This document shows positions 34,635 to 43,868 of a stretch of DNA of 64,000 bases, one piece after another. A model generated the notes under the pieces. The model was given only the letters and a program-made list of their open reading frames with translations. It searched no databases and was not told the DNA's origin. The first letter of the stretch is position 1; each line of letters starts with the position of its first letter. The stretch is from NCBI RefSeq assembly GCF_049116215.1, contig NZ_JAGDZB010000007.1:262946-326945 (forward strand), written 5' to 3'. The position numbers and the translations under genes are program-made. Source of the stretch: Shimia sp049116215. Lineage in GTDB: Bacteria; Pseudomonadota; Alphaproteobacteria; Rhodobacterales; Rhodobacteraceae.

Positions 34635-34834
34635 CACAGCCCTCACTCGTGCTTTCGGTCACTAGATAGGCTGCAGTGCACGTCCGGTATTGAACGATCA
34701 CGCCATTCTCAAAGCCTTGGGGCACGGTGCTGGACAAGACATGATTGGCCCTTACGTCGTTCCAGCTTGGGCGATACCCTTGACGGTATCGCTTGGCTGC
34801 GTTGACCTTCATTACAATGCGTATTCCAGAGTAA

Positions 34835-35031
34835 GCAGGCGGGCGTTCGCGTCGGACAGAAGGCTGATCAACACCAACTAGGCGGGCGCCCCGGTGTAGT
34901 GAAACACTTTGATTCCGTCCCACCCGGAACGCAACCGCCAGCAGGCGCTTGAGCTTGGCATTCCCCTCTTCGAGCGCCTTCAGCTGGGCTGCGTGAGATA
35001 CCAGCACGCCGCCATGCTCCGATTTGGACAT
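34835..35031 (-). mobile_element. IS3-family transposase remnant (orfA end, orfB start)
   Basis: The minus-strand frame reads HGGVLVSHAAQLKALEEGNA then KLKRLLA, the usual end of IS3-group OrfA, and shortly after ARLVGVDQPSVRRERPP, which resembles the beginning of OrfB (ACRLVGVSRSTVRY-like). The middle is missing, no DDE domain follows, and no terminal repeats were found. Confidence 0.5.
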
Positions 35032-35143
35032 GTGGAGCGTCCCTTGGCTCAGGTCACAGCCTGCACGAAACCTTGCGAAGGCTCCGCTTGCAACGCTTGT
35101 AGTTGGTTGGCGAATTAGGAGGTTTTTTCGCGTTTTGTTTTTT

Positions 35144-35190
35144 GGGAGCGGGATTTGAGCCTACGCGCTTCAGGTTATGAGCCTGCCGAG
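35144..35190 (-). pseudogene. 3' fragment of an initiator tRNA-Met-like sequence
   Basis: The minus strand reads CTCGGCAGGCTCATAACCTG, an anticodon arm with CAT anticodon, then a T-arm-like GTAGG-CTCAAAT-CCCGC with mismatches. The 5' half and CCA end do not follow. It resembles the 3' half of tRNA-fMet, which ends rRNA operons in Rhodobacterales. Confidence 0.5.
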
Positions 35191-35832
35191 GTGAGGACGT
35201 TAAGCAATTTGATACGGGGGGATCAGTTGTCCTCCGAACTGCGTTTTTGATATATTCGAGTTGGTTTCAGGAACTCGATTTGAACACTGTTTGCGGGAGA
35301 TTGGGACTGCCTGGGTTCATTCTTCTGCATTTGCCTTAAGGTCAATAGCATACGGTCGCGCTCGGCCCAAACCTGTCGTTCACAACAATGATGTGCTCTG
35401 CGGCGCAGCTTACCCAAGCCTGCCATTCGACACGTTGTGCCGCATTTTGTTTAGCAGGACGGCTGCAATGCGGACGAAGCTGCCGTTGCCGGAAACTGCT
35501 ACAATGTCTCCTGTCAGCCGAAGCAGAAATTGCCCTTCTGCTGAATCGACGAAGAGCAGCCATTCGCTGCAATTCTGCGATTTCAGGGGACCTGAGCAAA
35601 GTAGGCATTCACTGAGTGGTCAGGCACAAGAGTGCTAAGATCAATCACATTTCGGAATGTGCCCGAAGTTGACACTGGCGCATCGTTGCACTTTTGCCTC
35701 AAGAGCAAAAAAACAGGGAATAAGCTCATCCAGCCTGACTTCGGAGAGGTTGGTTTTGTGAATGTGGAATGACCCCTAAACCAAAAGCAGGGGATGATTG
35801 AAATAAGACATTAGCTGCGGCATTGTCTGGGC

Positions 35833-36933
35833 ATGGAATTTCTGGACTTCGGACATAACAATTGGTTGGTGGCTACATCCTTCGTCGTGGCGCTGGTTGC
35901 AGGGGCCACTGGATTGTCTTTGACAAGGGATCTGTCCGAAAAATCGCTTCCGCAGCGCAGGCTGGCCATCGCGTTGGCTGCCGTTGCCTTGGGTGGCGGT
36001 ATTTGGTCGATGCACTTCGTGGCTATGCTGGGCCTAAAGCTGCCAATCCTGTTTTACTATGATGCCGCAATCACGCTCGCATCCGCGCTTATTGCTATAC
36101 TGATGGTCGCCCTGGCTCTGGTACTTCTGCATTTCACGGATCGCTCCAGAGGGATCATAGTTGCAGCCGGAGCAATCGTAGGCGCTGGTATCTTGGCGAT
36201 GCACTATGTCGGAATGGCAGGCATGCAGCTGTGCGAACCTGTGTATACTCTACAAGGTGTGCTCGGTTCGTCCGGCTTGGCAATTGCCCTCTGCATTCTA
36301 GCGATTGGCGTTGCGTATAATGAGCGCTCCAACAGGACCATCGTGATTGGAACATTGTGTTTCGGCGTCGCTGTCTTTTCAGTTCATTTCCTAGCCATGG
36401 CTGGCACCAACTTCGTGGCCCTGGAAAACATCCGGGAATTTGGTCCCGTGATCAGCAATGAAGTCATGGCCGTTGGCGTGATCCTGTCGAGCTTTGTCAT
36501 CTTCGGCGCGTTTTTGTGGGTCGGCACAACCTATCTCGTGCCACCCCCCCCCACGGAGATGGAAAAGGACGGGATGGACGACGTTCCTTCACTGGATCGA
36601 CCCGCGCCTATTCGCATACCCTGTGAAAGAGATGGCGGCAAAGTCTTTGTCGCCGCGCCGGACGTAGTATTTGTCAGGGCGGATGGGCACTACACGCAGG
36701 TCTACACCCTCACGGATAAGTACTTTTGCGTTTGGCCGATCACCGAAGCAGTCAAACGGTTGGAGCCGACCGGCTTCCTGCGTGTGCACCGCAGCTATAT
36801 CGTGAACCCCAACAAAGTCGCGCGCTTTGAGCGCACCAAAGATAAGGGGCAGTGTACCTTTGGTGAGGCTGACCTGCCCCCGGTGCCGGTCAGCAGATCG
36901 AACCTCAAAGCGACGCAGACTGCCTTCGGTTAA
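35833..36933 (+). CDS. coxC: MHYT-LytTR membrane regulator, CoxC/CoxH-like
   Basis: 366 aa. About seven helices with three MHYT-type motifs, MHFVAM (60), MHYVGM (123) and VHFLAM (184), whose His/Met residues are thought to hold copper and sense CO, O2 or NO. Cytoplasmic LytTR domain at the C-terminus (VFVRADGHYTQVYTL, GFLRVHRSYIVN). Same architecture as CoxC and CoxH of Oligotropha. It lies 148 bp before coxM, so a CO-responsive activator role is likely. Whether it is C or H cannot be settled by sequence. Confidence 0.85.
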   Translation: MEFLDFGHNNWLVATSFVVALVAGATGLSLTRDLSEKSLPQRRLAIALAAVALGGGIWSMHFVAMLGLKLPILFYYDAAITLASALIAILMVALALVLLHFTDRSRGIIVAAGAIVGAGILAMHYVGMAGMQLCEPVYTLQGVLGSSGLAIALCILAIGVAYNERSNRTIVIGTLCFGVAVFSVHFLAMAGTNFVALENIREFGPVISNEVMAVGVILSSFVIFGAFLWVGTTYLVPPPPTEMEKDGMDDVPSLDRPAPIRIPCERDGGKVFVAAPDVVFVRADGHYTQVYTLTDKYFCVWPITEAVKRLEPTGFLRVHRSYIVNPNKVARFERTKDKGQCTFGEADLPPVPVSRSNLKATQTAFG

Positions 36934-37081
36934 CTCTCGGAAACGTCACTCGCGCAACTCGTGCATCCTGAGGCGCATTTCGTGCAAAATGTACGAAAAC
37001 AAAGTGTTTTCTCGGGCCATCGATCCTACCTCGCGCCAGCCTCACCGACAGCCAGAACAATTGCTGTAGGGAGGAGAGGCA

Positions 37082-37936
37082 ATGATTCCAGCTGCCTTTG
37101 AATACTATCGACCGAAAGATTTAGAGGGCGCATTGTCCGTTTTAGTTGAACACGGAGACGATGCGCGTGTGCTCGCGGGTGGGCACAGCCTGATCCCGAT
37201 GATGAAGCTGCGTATGGCCGAGGTGCCGCACTTGATCGACCTTCAGGATGTGGACGGTTTGAGCGGTATATCGGTAGACGGTGACACGGTTCGCATCGGG
37301 GCCATGACCACACAACACGACATCATCGACGACGCCGCGCTGGCCGCCGCTGCGCCGATTATGCGCGAGGCGTCGCTTCAAATCGCGGACCCGCAAGTGC
37401 GCTACGTGGGAACGGTTGGTGGCAACGTCGCCAATGGCGATCCGGGCAACGACATGCCGGGTCTGATGCAATGCCTCGGCGCAACGTTCACATTGTTTGG
37501 GCCAGAGGGTGAACGCACGGTTGAGGCGCGCGACTTCTATGAAGCGGCCTACATGACCGACCGCGAGGATGACGAGATCCTGACCGCGGTGTCTTTTACT
37601 GCGTCAAAAGGTGGATATGCCTACGAGAAGCAGAAGCGCAAAATCGGTGACTACGCCACCGCCGCTGCTGCTGTGCTGATCACCAAAGCGGATGGCAAAT
37701 GCACCGCCGCGTCTATCGCTATGACGAACCTCAGCGACACACCAATCTGGTCCGAGGATGCGTCCAATGCGTTAATTGGCACAGCACTGGATGCCGCCGC
37801 GATCGCCGCCGCCGTAACCGCCATGCTTGGCGACATCGACCCAACCGACGACAACCGAGGCCCGGTCGAATTCAAACGTCACGCCGCGTCCATCATCCTG
37901 CGCCGCGCCATTGAAACCGCCTGGTCGCGAGCTTGA
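37082..37936 (+). CDS. coxM: CO dehydrogenase medium (FAD) subunit
   Basis: 284 aa. FAD-binding motifs AGGHS (32-36) and TVGGN (111-115), followed by the CODH flavoprotein C-terminal domain. It carries electrons from the iron-sulfur subunit to quinone. GGAGGAGAGG sits just upstream. First of the tightly packed M-S-L genes, the order of every form I operon. Confidence 0.95.
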   Translation: MIPAAFEYYRPKDLEGALSVLVEHGDDARVLAGGHSLIPMMKLRMAEVPHLIDLQDVDGLSGISVDGDTVRIGAMTTQHDIIDDAALAAAAPIMREASLQIADPQVRYVGTVGGNVANGDPGNDMPGLMQCLGATFTLFGPEGERTVEARDFYEAAYMTDREDDEILTAVSFTASKGGYAYEKQKRKIGDYATAAAAVLITKADGKCTAASIAMTNLSDTPIWSEDASNALIGTALDAAAIAAAVTAMLGDIDPTDDNRGPVEFKRHAASIILRRAIETAWSRA

Positions 37937-37947
37937 GGGAAAGACAC

Positions 37948-38442
37948 ATGTCCAACAAGAAACACATCAAACTCACCGTAAACGGCGAAGAGCAGGAGTT
38001 CCTTGCAGAACCCCGCGAGCTGTTGATCCACACCCTGCGCGAGCGCCTGAACATCACCGGGCCGCACATCGGCTGCGAAACGTCTCACTGCGGCGCCTGC
38101 ACCGTGACGCTGGACGGCAAGTCCGTGAAATCCTGCACTGTCTTTGTGGCGCAGGCCGATGGCGCGGACATCACCACCATCGAAGGTCTGGGTAATCCGG
38201 ACAGCCTGCATGTGCTGCAAGAGGCGTTCAAAGAGCACCATGGGCTGCAATGCGGTTTCTGTACGCCGGGGATGATCACCCGCGCGTCCAAGCTGCTCGA
38301 AGAGAACCCAACCCCGACCGAAGAAGAGGTCCGCTTTGGCATGGCAGGCAATATCTGTCGCTGCACAGGTTATCAGAACATCGTGAAATCCATCCTCGCC
38401 GCCGCGAGCGAGATGAATTCGGCAAAGGAGGCGGCAGAATGA
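37948..38442 (+). CDS. coxS: CO dehydrogenase small ([2Fe-2S]) subunit
   Basis: 164 aa from the ATG at 37948 (GAGGGAAAG upstream). Cys43, 48, 51, 63 form the plant-type cluster and Cys102, 105, 137, 139 the proximal cluster (CGFCTPGM, GNICRCTGYQN). All eight ligands are present. Its stop overlaps the coxL start (ATGA). Confidence 0.97.
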   Translation: MSNKKHIKLTVNGEEQEFLAEPRELLIHTLRERLNITGPHIGCETSHCGACTVTLDGKSVKSCTVFVAQADGADITTIEGLGNPDSLHVLQEAFKEHHGLQCGFCTPGMITRASKLLEENPTPTEEEVRFGMAGNICRCTGYQNIVKSILAAASEMNSAKEAAE

Positions 38443-40865
38443 ACAAAGAGCTGACCCGCGAGGAACGCACCGATGCGCTGGGTGGCATGGGCTGCAAGCG
38501 CAAACGCGTCGAAGATGCCCGGTTCACCCAAGGCAAAGGCAATTATGTCGATGACATCAAACTACCCGGCATGTTGCAGGGCGACTTTGTACGCTCGCCT
38601 TATGCCCACGCCAGAATTATCTCGATTGACGCTTCTGCCGCGCTCGCTCTTGATGGCGTAGTTGCAGTGTTGACCGCCGAAGACCTCGCCCCGCTGGGCC
38701 TGCATTGGATGCCCACCTTGGCGGGCGACAAACAGATGGTTCTGGCGGATGGCAAGGTGCTGTTCCAAGGCCAAGAGGTTGCCTTTGTGGTCGCCAAAGA
38801 CCGATATATCGCGGCGGACGCCGTGGAACTGGTTGAGGTCGAATACGAAGAGCTTCCGGTCCTGACCGATCCATTTGCTGCGATGGAATCTGACGTGGTT
38901 CTGCGCGAGGATTTGCTGGGCGAAGGCGGCAGCCTTCCCGATGGTGCACACGGACCACGCAAACACCACAACCACATTTTCACTTGGGAAGTGGGCGAGA
39001 AAGACGCCACCGAACAGGTGCTGCAAGAGGCCGATGTGGTGGCCGAAGAGACGGTCTACTACCACCGCACCCACCCATGTCCGCTGGAAACCTGCGGCTG
39101 TGTGGCGTCGATGGACAAGGTCAACGGCAAGCTCACGCTGCACGGCACCTTCCAAGCGCCGCATGCGATCCGCACCGTGGTCAGCCTGATCTCCGGCATT
39201 GAGGAGCACAACATCCGTGTGATCTCTCCTGATATCGGCGGCGGCTTTGGCAACAAAGTGGGCGCGTATCCCGGCTATGTCTGCTCGGTTGTGGCCTCCA
39301 TTGTTACCGGCGTGCCGGTAAAATGGGTCGAAGACCGCATGGAAAACCTGATGACCACCGCTTTTGCGCGGGATTATTGGATGAAGGGCAAGATCTCCGC
39401 CACCAAAGAAGGCAAGATCACCGGTCTGTGGTGTCACACCACGGCGGATCACGGCGGCTTTGACGCCTGTGCCGACCCGACAAAATTCCCGGCAGGCTTC
39501 ATGAACATCTGCACCGGGTCTTACGACATCCCGACCGCCTATCTGGCCGTCGATGGCGTCTACACCAACAAGGCACCGGGCGGCGTGTCTTATCGCTGTT
39601 CCTTCCGCGTGACCGAGGCGGCGTATTTCATCGAACGCATGATAGAGATCCTCGCGATTGAGTTGAACATGGATGCAGCAGAGCTGCGCCGGATCAACTT
39701 CATCAAAAAGGAGCAGTTCCCCTATCAGTCCGCGCTGGGGTGGGAATATGACTCGGGCGATTACCACACCGCTTGGGACAAAGCACTGAAGGCGGTCGAC
39801 TATGACGGTCTGCGCGCAGAACAAGCCCAACGGGTCGAGGACTTCAAGGCGGGCAAAACCCGTAAACTAATGGGTATCGGCTTAACGCATTTCACCGAAA
39901 TCGTCGGCGCGGGTCCGGTCAAGAACTGCGATATCCTTGGATTGGGCATGTTCGACAGCTGCGAAATCCGCATCCACCCGACGGGTTCTGCGATTGCGCG
40001 CCTAGGCACAATTTCGCAAGGCCAAGGCCACGCAACGACGTTTGCACAGATTCTTGCCACGGAGATCGGCTTGCCAGCAGACAGCATCACCATCGAGGAA
40101 GGCGACACCGATACCGCGCCTTATGGCCTTGGCACCTACGGCTCGCGTTCCACGCCAGTTGCCGGTGCGGCCACCGCGATGGCAGGGCGCAAAATCCGCG
40201 CCAAGGCACAAATGATCGCCGCTTACCTCTTGGAAGTGCACGACGACGACGTAGAATTCGATGTGGATCGCTTTGTGGTCAAAGGCGCGCCTGAAAAGTT
40301 CAAAACGATGAAGGAAATCGCCTTTGCAGCTTACAATCAGGCCATTCCAGGCATCGAGCCGGGTCTGGAAGCGGTCAGCTACTATGATCCGCCCAACATG
40401 ACTTATCCGTTTGGTGCCTATGTCTGTGTGATGGACATCGATGTGGACACCGGTGTCACCGACATCCGCCGTTTCTATGCGCTGGATGATTGCGGTACAC
40501 GCATCAATCCGATGATCATTGAGGGACAGGTGCACGGCGGTCTGACCGAAGCGCTGGCTGTCGCGCTGGGACAAGAGATTGCCTACGACGACATGGGCAA
40601 CGTCAAGACCGGCACGTTGATGGACTTCTTCCTGCCGACCGCGTGGGAAGTGCCCAACTACGAAACCGATCACACTGTGACCCCAAGCCCGCACCACCCG
40701 ATTGGCGCCAAAGGCGTGGGCGAAAGCCCGCATGTGGGCGGTGTGCCCTGCTTCTCCAACGCCGTGAACGATGCCTTCCGCGCCTTTGGACTGCGCCATA
40801 CACATATGCCGCATGACCATTGGCGGATTTGGAAGACCGCCAACGGGCTCGGCCTGCACGGTTAA
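38439..40865 (+). CDS. coxL: CO dehydrogenase large (Mo-Cu) subunit, form I
   Basis: 808 aa from the ATG at 38439, one residue shorter than the 809-aa Oligotropha CoxL. The active-site loop is SYRCSFR with Cys387, the ligand of the Cu-S-Mo centre. Form I enzymes carry AYxCSFR, so only the first residue differs (Ser for Ala); form II would have AYRGAGR. Catalytic Glu762 lies in GAKGVGES. It oxidises CO to CO2 on the inner membrane face for energy. The longer open frame upstream belongs to coxS. Confidence 0.97.
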   Translation: MNKELTREERTDALGGMGCKRKRVEDARFTQGKGNYVDDIKLPGMLQGDFVRSPYAHARIISIDASAALALDGVVAVLTAEDLAPLGLHWMPTLAGDKQMVLADGKVLFQGQEVAFVVAKDRYIAADAVELVEVEYEELPVLTDPFAAMESDVVLREDLLGEGGSLPDGAHGPRKHHNHIFTWEVGEKDATEQVLQEADVVAEETVYYHRTHPCPLETCGCVASMDKVNGKLTLHGTFQAPHAIRTVVSLISGIEEHNIRVISPDIGGGFGNKVGAYPGYVCSVVASIVTGVPVKWVEDRMENLMTTAFARDYWMKGKISATKEGKITGLWCHTTADHGGFDACADPTKFPAGFMNICTGSYDIPTAYLAVDGVYTNKAPGGVSYRCSFRVTEAAYFIERMIEILAIELNMDAAELRRINFIKKEQFPYQSALGWEYDSGDYHTAWDKALKAVDYDGLRAEQAQRVEDFKAGKTRKLMGIGLTHFTEIVGAGPVKNCDILGLGMFDSCEIRIHPTGSAIARLGTISQGQGHATTFAQILATEIGLPADSITIEEGDTDTAPYGLGTYGSRSTPVAGAATAMAGRKIRAKAQMIAAYLLEVHDDDVEFDVDRFVVKGAPEKFKTMKEIAFAAYNQAIPGIEPGLEAVSYYDPPNMTYPFGAYVCVMDIDVDTGVTDIRRFYALDDCGTRINPMIIEGQVHGGLTEALAVALGQEIAYDDMGNVKTGTLMDFFLPTAWEVPNYETDHTVTPSPHHPIGAKGVGESPHVGGVPCFSNAVNDAFRAFGLRHTHMPHDHWRIWKTANGLGLHG

Positions 40866-40871
40866 CAAACC

Positions 40872-40901
40872 GGCGCGCGCTGCTCTGAGGTGGCGCGCGC
40901 C
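40872..40901 (+). other. GC hairpin between coxL and coxD
   Basis: GGCGCGCGC (40872-40880) pairs perfectly with GCGCGCGCC (40893-40901). No T tract. It probably protects or separates the abundant structural-gene mRNA from the accessory genes. Confidence 0.7.
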
Positions 40902-40920
40902 AAGACGTATTGAGGCTTTC

Positions 40921-41799
40921 ATGACTTCTTGGACCGACCTTCAATCTGCCCTCGCGGCGGAAAACTATGTGGCATCCGATGACCTCGCGGTGTCCCTGCA
41001 CCTGGCCCTGTCGCTGCAGCGTCCCTTGCTGCTCGAAGGCGCAGCAGGCGTGGGCAAAACCGAGGTCGCACGGGTGCTGGCGACGGCGCGAAACACCAAG
41101 CTGATCCGCCTGCAGTGTTACGAAGGACTCGATGCCGCCCAAGCCATCTACGAGTGGAACTACCAACGCCAGCTGCTTGCCATCCGCGCCAGCTCCGAAG
41201 CTGGCGAAACCGGCAAACAGGTCGAAGACCGCATCTTCTCGCGTGAATATCTGTTGGAACGGCCTTTGTTGGCAGCAATCACTCAAGACCAAGCGCCGGT
41301 GCTGTTGATTGACGAGATTGATCGCGCGGATGAAGAATTTGAGGCGTTCCTGTTGGAAATCCTCGCCGACTACCAAATCACTGTGCCGGAGCTCGGGACC
41401 ATCACGGCGACTTCAATTCCTACGGTGATCCTAACCTCCAACGGCACACGCGACCTCTCGGACGCGCTGCGCCGTCGCTGTTTGTTCGCCTATGTCGACT
41501 ACCCCGACCGAGAAACTGAACTGGCAATTCTGCAAGCCCGCTGCGCCGGCATTGAAACGCGCCTCGCCGAACAGATCATTGGTTTTGTGCAGACCCTGCG
41601 CAAAGAAGACTTGGAGAAAGTGCCGGGTATCGCCGAAACGTTGGACTTTGCCGCTGCGCTTTTGGGGCTGGGTATTGCCGACCTGACCGCCGATCCCTCC
41701 GCGCTGCAAGCTACACTCACAACCTTGCTAAAAACCCAAAGCGATCGCGCGCATATTACCACCGAGGTGGCGCAACGGATCGCGGGGAAGGCCGCATGA
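40921..41799 (+). CDS. coxD: MoxR-family AAA+ ATPase CoxD
   Basis: 292 aa from the ATG at 40921, the first start after the coxL hairpin. Walker A GAAGVGKTE (40-48), Walker B VLLIDEIDRAD, arginine-finger region DALRRRCLF. In Oligotropha CoxD helps insert sulfur and copper into the Mo-Cu centre of CoxL. Its stop overlaps the coxE start. Confidence 0.93.
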   Translation: MTSWTDLQSALAAENYVASDDLAVSLHLALSLQRPLLLEGAAGVGKTEVARVLATARNTKLIRLQCYEGLDAAQAIYEWNYQRQLLAIRASSEAGETGKQVEDRIFSREYLLERPLLAAITQDQAPVLLIDEIDRADEEFEAFLLEILADYQITVPELGTITATSIPTVILTSNGTRDLSDALRRRCLFAYVDYPDRETELAILQARCAGIETRLAEQIIGFVQTLRKEDLEKVPGIAETLDFAAALLGLGIADLTADPSALQATLTTLLKTQSDRAHITTEVAQRIAGKAA

Positions 41800-42983
41800 G
41801 CCGCGTCACCCGCTTTGCAGGACGTGATCCCGGCGCCACCGCGCGCATGGCGGGGTTCATAGCGCATCTGCGCGAAAACGGCCTACGCCTCGGGGTGCAG
41901 GAAACTGAAGCGGCTCTCACCGCGCTCACATTTGTGGACGCGGCCCAGCCCGCTGAAACTCGCCGCGCGCTGAAAGCGATTTGCACAGGCTGCAAAGACG
42001 ACGCGGCGCAGTTTGACGCGTTGTTTGATGCCTTCTGGATGGACGCAGGCCGCGTGCGCAGCAAGGTCATGCCGAAAAAAACACCCCCAGCCAAAGGTGA
42101 CGACAGCGTGCATTCCTCCCGCGATGCCACAGGCGATGACGCAGGTGGCGCAGGCGACTCCACCGCGCCCGAAGCAGGACAAGGTGAGGCTGAGAGCGAC
42201 GGCGAAGGCAAACTCATCGCCACCGAAATGCGCAACCTGTCGCGCCGCGATTTGCGTGACCTCATAAGGCCCGAGGAGATTGCCGAAGCCGAGGCCATTG
42301 CCCGGCGGCTCGGCCTTGCGCTACGCGACCGTCGTTCCCGTCGCCGCGTGGCGGCCAACAAAGGCGACCGCCTTCATTTTCGCAAAACCATCCGGCGCAG
42401 CTTGGCCACAGGTGGGGAACCCATCCACCTAATCCAACGCAAACGGCCGGATCGCAGCCGCAAGATCATCGCGCTTTGTGACGTGTCGGGGTCCATGACC
42501 GTCTATGCACAGGTTTATCTGGCCTTTTTGGCTGGCCTTATGCGGGGAGACTTCACAGCTGACGCATATTTGTTCCACACCCGCCTTGTGCGCATCACCG
42601 AGGCCTTGCGCGACAAGGATGCCATGCGCGCCATTGGCCGTATGTCTCTAATGGCGGATGGCTTTGGCGGAGGCTCAAAAATTGGCGAAAGCCTCGACAC
42701 TTTCGCCCACACTTACGCCCGTAAGTTTGTAGATGGCCGCTCGGTTGTAATGATTTTCTCGGATGGCTACGACACTTCGCCGCCCGCGCACATCGACGCC
42801 GCTCTTGCCACGTTGCGCAAACGCGGGTGTCGCATCATCTGGCTCAACCCGCTCAGAGGATGGCGCGATTATGCACCGGTTGCGGCAGGAATGGCAGCTG
42901 CCTTGCCACATCTGGATCGGTTTGCCTCGGCCAATACGCTGGCTGACCTCGCCGAGTTGGAAAAGGAGTTGGTATCGCTATGA
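41796..42983 (+). CDS. coxE: von Willebrand A-domain protein CoxE
   Basis: 395 aa. Charged, Ala-rich N-terminal half and a C-terminal VWA domain with the MIDAS start CDVSGSM and SDGYDTS. Partner of the MoxR ATPase CoxD in assembling the bimetallic centre. ATGA overlap with both coxD and coxF indicates a translationally coupled assembly unit. Confidence 0.93.
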   Translation: MSRVTRFAGRDPGATARMAGFIAHLRENGLRLGVQETEAALTALTFVDAAQPAETRRALKAICTGCKDDAAQFDALFDAFWMDAGRVRSKVMPKKTPPAKGDDSVHSSRDATGDDAGGAGDSTAPEAGQGEAESDGEGKLIATEMRNLSRRDLRDLIRPEEIAEAEAIARRLGLALRDRRSRRRVAANKGDRLHFRKTIRRSLATGGEPIHLIQRKRPDRSRKIIALCDVSGSMTVYAQVYLAFLAGLMRGDFTADAYLFHTRLVRITEALRDKDAMRAIGRMSLMADGFGGGSKIGESLDTFAHTYARKFVDGRSVVMIFSDGYDTSPPAHIDAALATLRKRGCRIIWLNPLRGWRDYAPVAAGMAAALPHLDRFASANTLADLAELEKELVSL

Positions 42984-43765
42984 CCCCCGCAGAGGTGTTT
43001 TCAACAGATCTTGCCGAGACAGCCCAAAGCCTTCGTGCCGAAGAGCAACCATTTGCCTTCGCAACAATCGTGCGCACCGCAGGCACCACTGCGGCCAAGC
43101 CCGGCGCGAAGGCGATCATAGGTGCAGATGGCACAATCCTGCACGGGTTTCTGGGTGGCGGTTGTACACGGGGCGCCGTCAAGCGGGCCACATTGGAAGC
43201 GCTGGAAACAGGCGCGCCAAGACTGGTGTCCGTCGCTCCCGAAGATTTTTTGAACGATATCGGCGTCAGCGCCGGAGCCATGGTGGAGGGCATACAATAT
43301 GCGCGCAATGGTTGCCCCTCGCGTGGCACAATCGACATCTTTATTGAACCCTGTCTTCCGATGCCGGAACTGACAGTGCTCGGGACCTCGCCAGTTGCAG
43401 AGGCTTTGGCGCAAATCGCTCCGCAGTTTCACTGGTCGATATCTCGTGCCGTCGACGAGGGGAGTATTCCTGGAAAGCTGAAGGCGGTCGTCGTGGCGAC
43501 ACAAGGACAGGGCGATCTGGACGCCTTGCGCGACGCACTTGCTTCTGAAACGAACTACGTCGCCTTTGTTGGCAGCAAAAAGAAATTCTCAGCTCTGTCT
43601 AAGAAGCTCTCCGCAGCTGGTGTGTCCGAGGCCTCACTTGCGACCGTCTCAGCCCCGGCAGGTTTGGACATCGGTGCCGTCACACCCGAAGAGATCGCAC
43701 TCTCCATTTTGGCGGACCTGATCAGCGTACGTCGGACGTCCGTAGAGCGAGGTCAAAATGCGTAA
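42980..43765 (+). CDS. coxF: XdhC-family maturation protein CoxF
   Basis: 261 aa. N-terminal XdhC block (FAFATIVRTAGTTAAKPGAK, GGGCTRGAV) and C-terminal Rossmann-like domain (YVAFVGSKKKFSAL). XdhC-type proteins bind Mo cofactor and help its sulfuration. Two XdhC paralogues (this and coxI) flank coxG, as in the Oligotropha cluster. ATG overlaps the coxE stop. Confidence 0.92.
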   Translation: MTPAEVFSTDLAETAQSLRAEEQPFAFATIVRTAGTTAAKPGAKAIIGADGTILHGFLGGGCTRGAVKRATLEALETGAPRLVSVAPEDFLNDIGVSAGAMVEGIQYARNGCPSRGTIDIFIEPCLPMPELTVLGTSPVAEALAQIAPQFHWSISRAVDEGSIPGKLKAVVVATQGQGDLDALRDALASETNYVAFVGSKKKFSALSKKLSAAGVSEASLATVSAPAGLDIGAVTPEEIALSILADLISVRRTSVERGQNA

Positions 43766-43850
43766 TCTCTTCAGCCGCCTATCCCGCTTTTTCAAGCCTT
43801 CGCCAGAACAGGCCGAGGTCCTTGCCAAGATCAAATATCCCTGTTGTTGA
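43758..43850 (+). CDS. 30-residue ORF ending in Cys-Cys between coxF and coxG
   Basis: The ATG lies inside the last codons of coxF (8-base overlap) after a GAGGTCAAA ribosome-binding site. The product starts basic and amphipathic (MRNLFSRLSRFFKPSPEQAE) and ends KIKYPCC. No sizeable family is known to me. Position, coupling and the terminal Cys pair in a copper-sulfur-molybdenum assembly operon make it a credible real gene. Confidence 0.55.
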   Translation: MRNLFSRLSRFFKPSPEQAEVLAKIKYPCC

Positions 43851-43868
43851 ACAAAGAAAGGAACTGCC

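Larger units (their letters stand above)
34635..35832. other. 1.2-kb gene-poor debris region
   Basis: No intact gene recognised. It contains an IS3-like remnant (about 34835-35031) and an initiator-tRNA 3' half (35144-35190), both on the minus strand. The stretch 35200-35830 has short frames without family resemblance. The iorA promoter and the promoter of the MHYT regulator must lie at its two ends. Confidence 0.6.

Noticed and set aside
35144..35190. Functional tRNA-Met on the minus strand
   Set aside because: The 5' half is absent, the T stem is mismatched and there is no CCA or acceptor partner.
38439..40865. CoxL considered as a form II (putative, non-CO) enzyme
   Set aside because: The loop has CSFR rather than GAGR, the gene order is M-S-L, and length matches form I.
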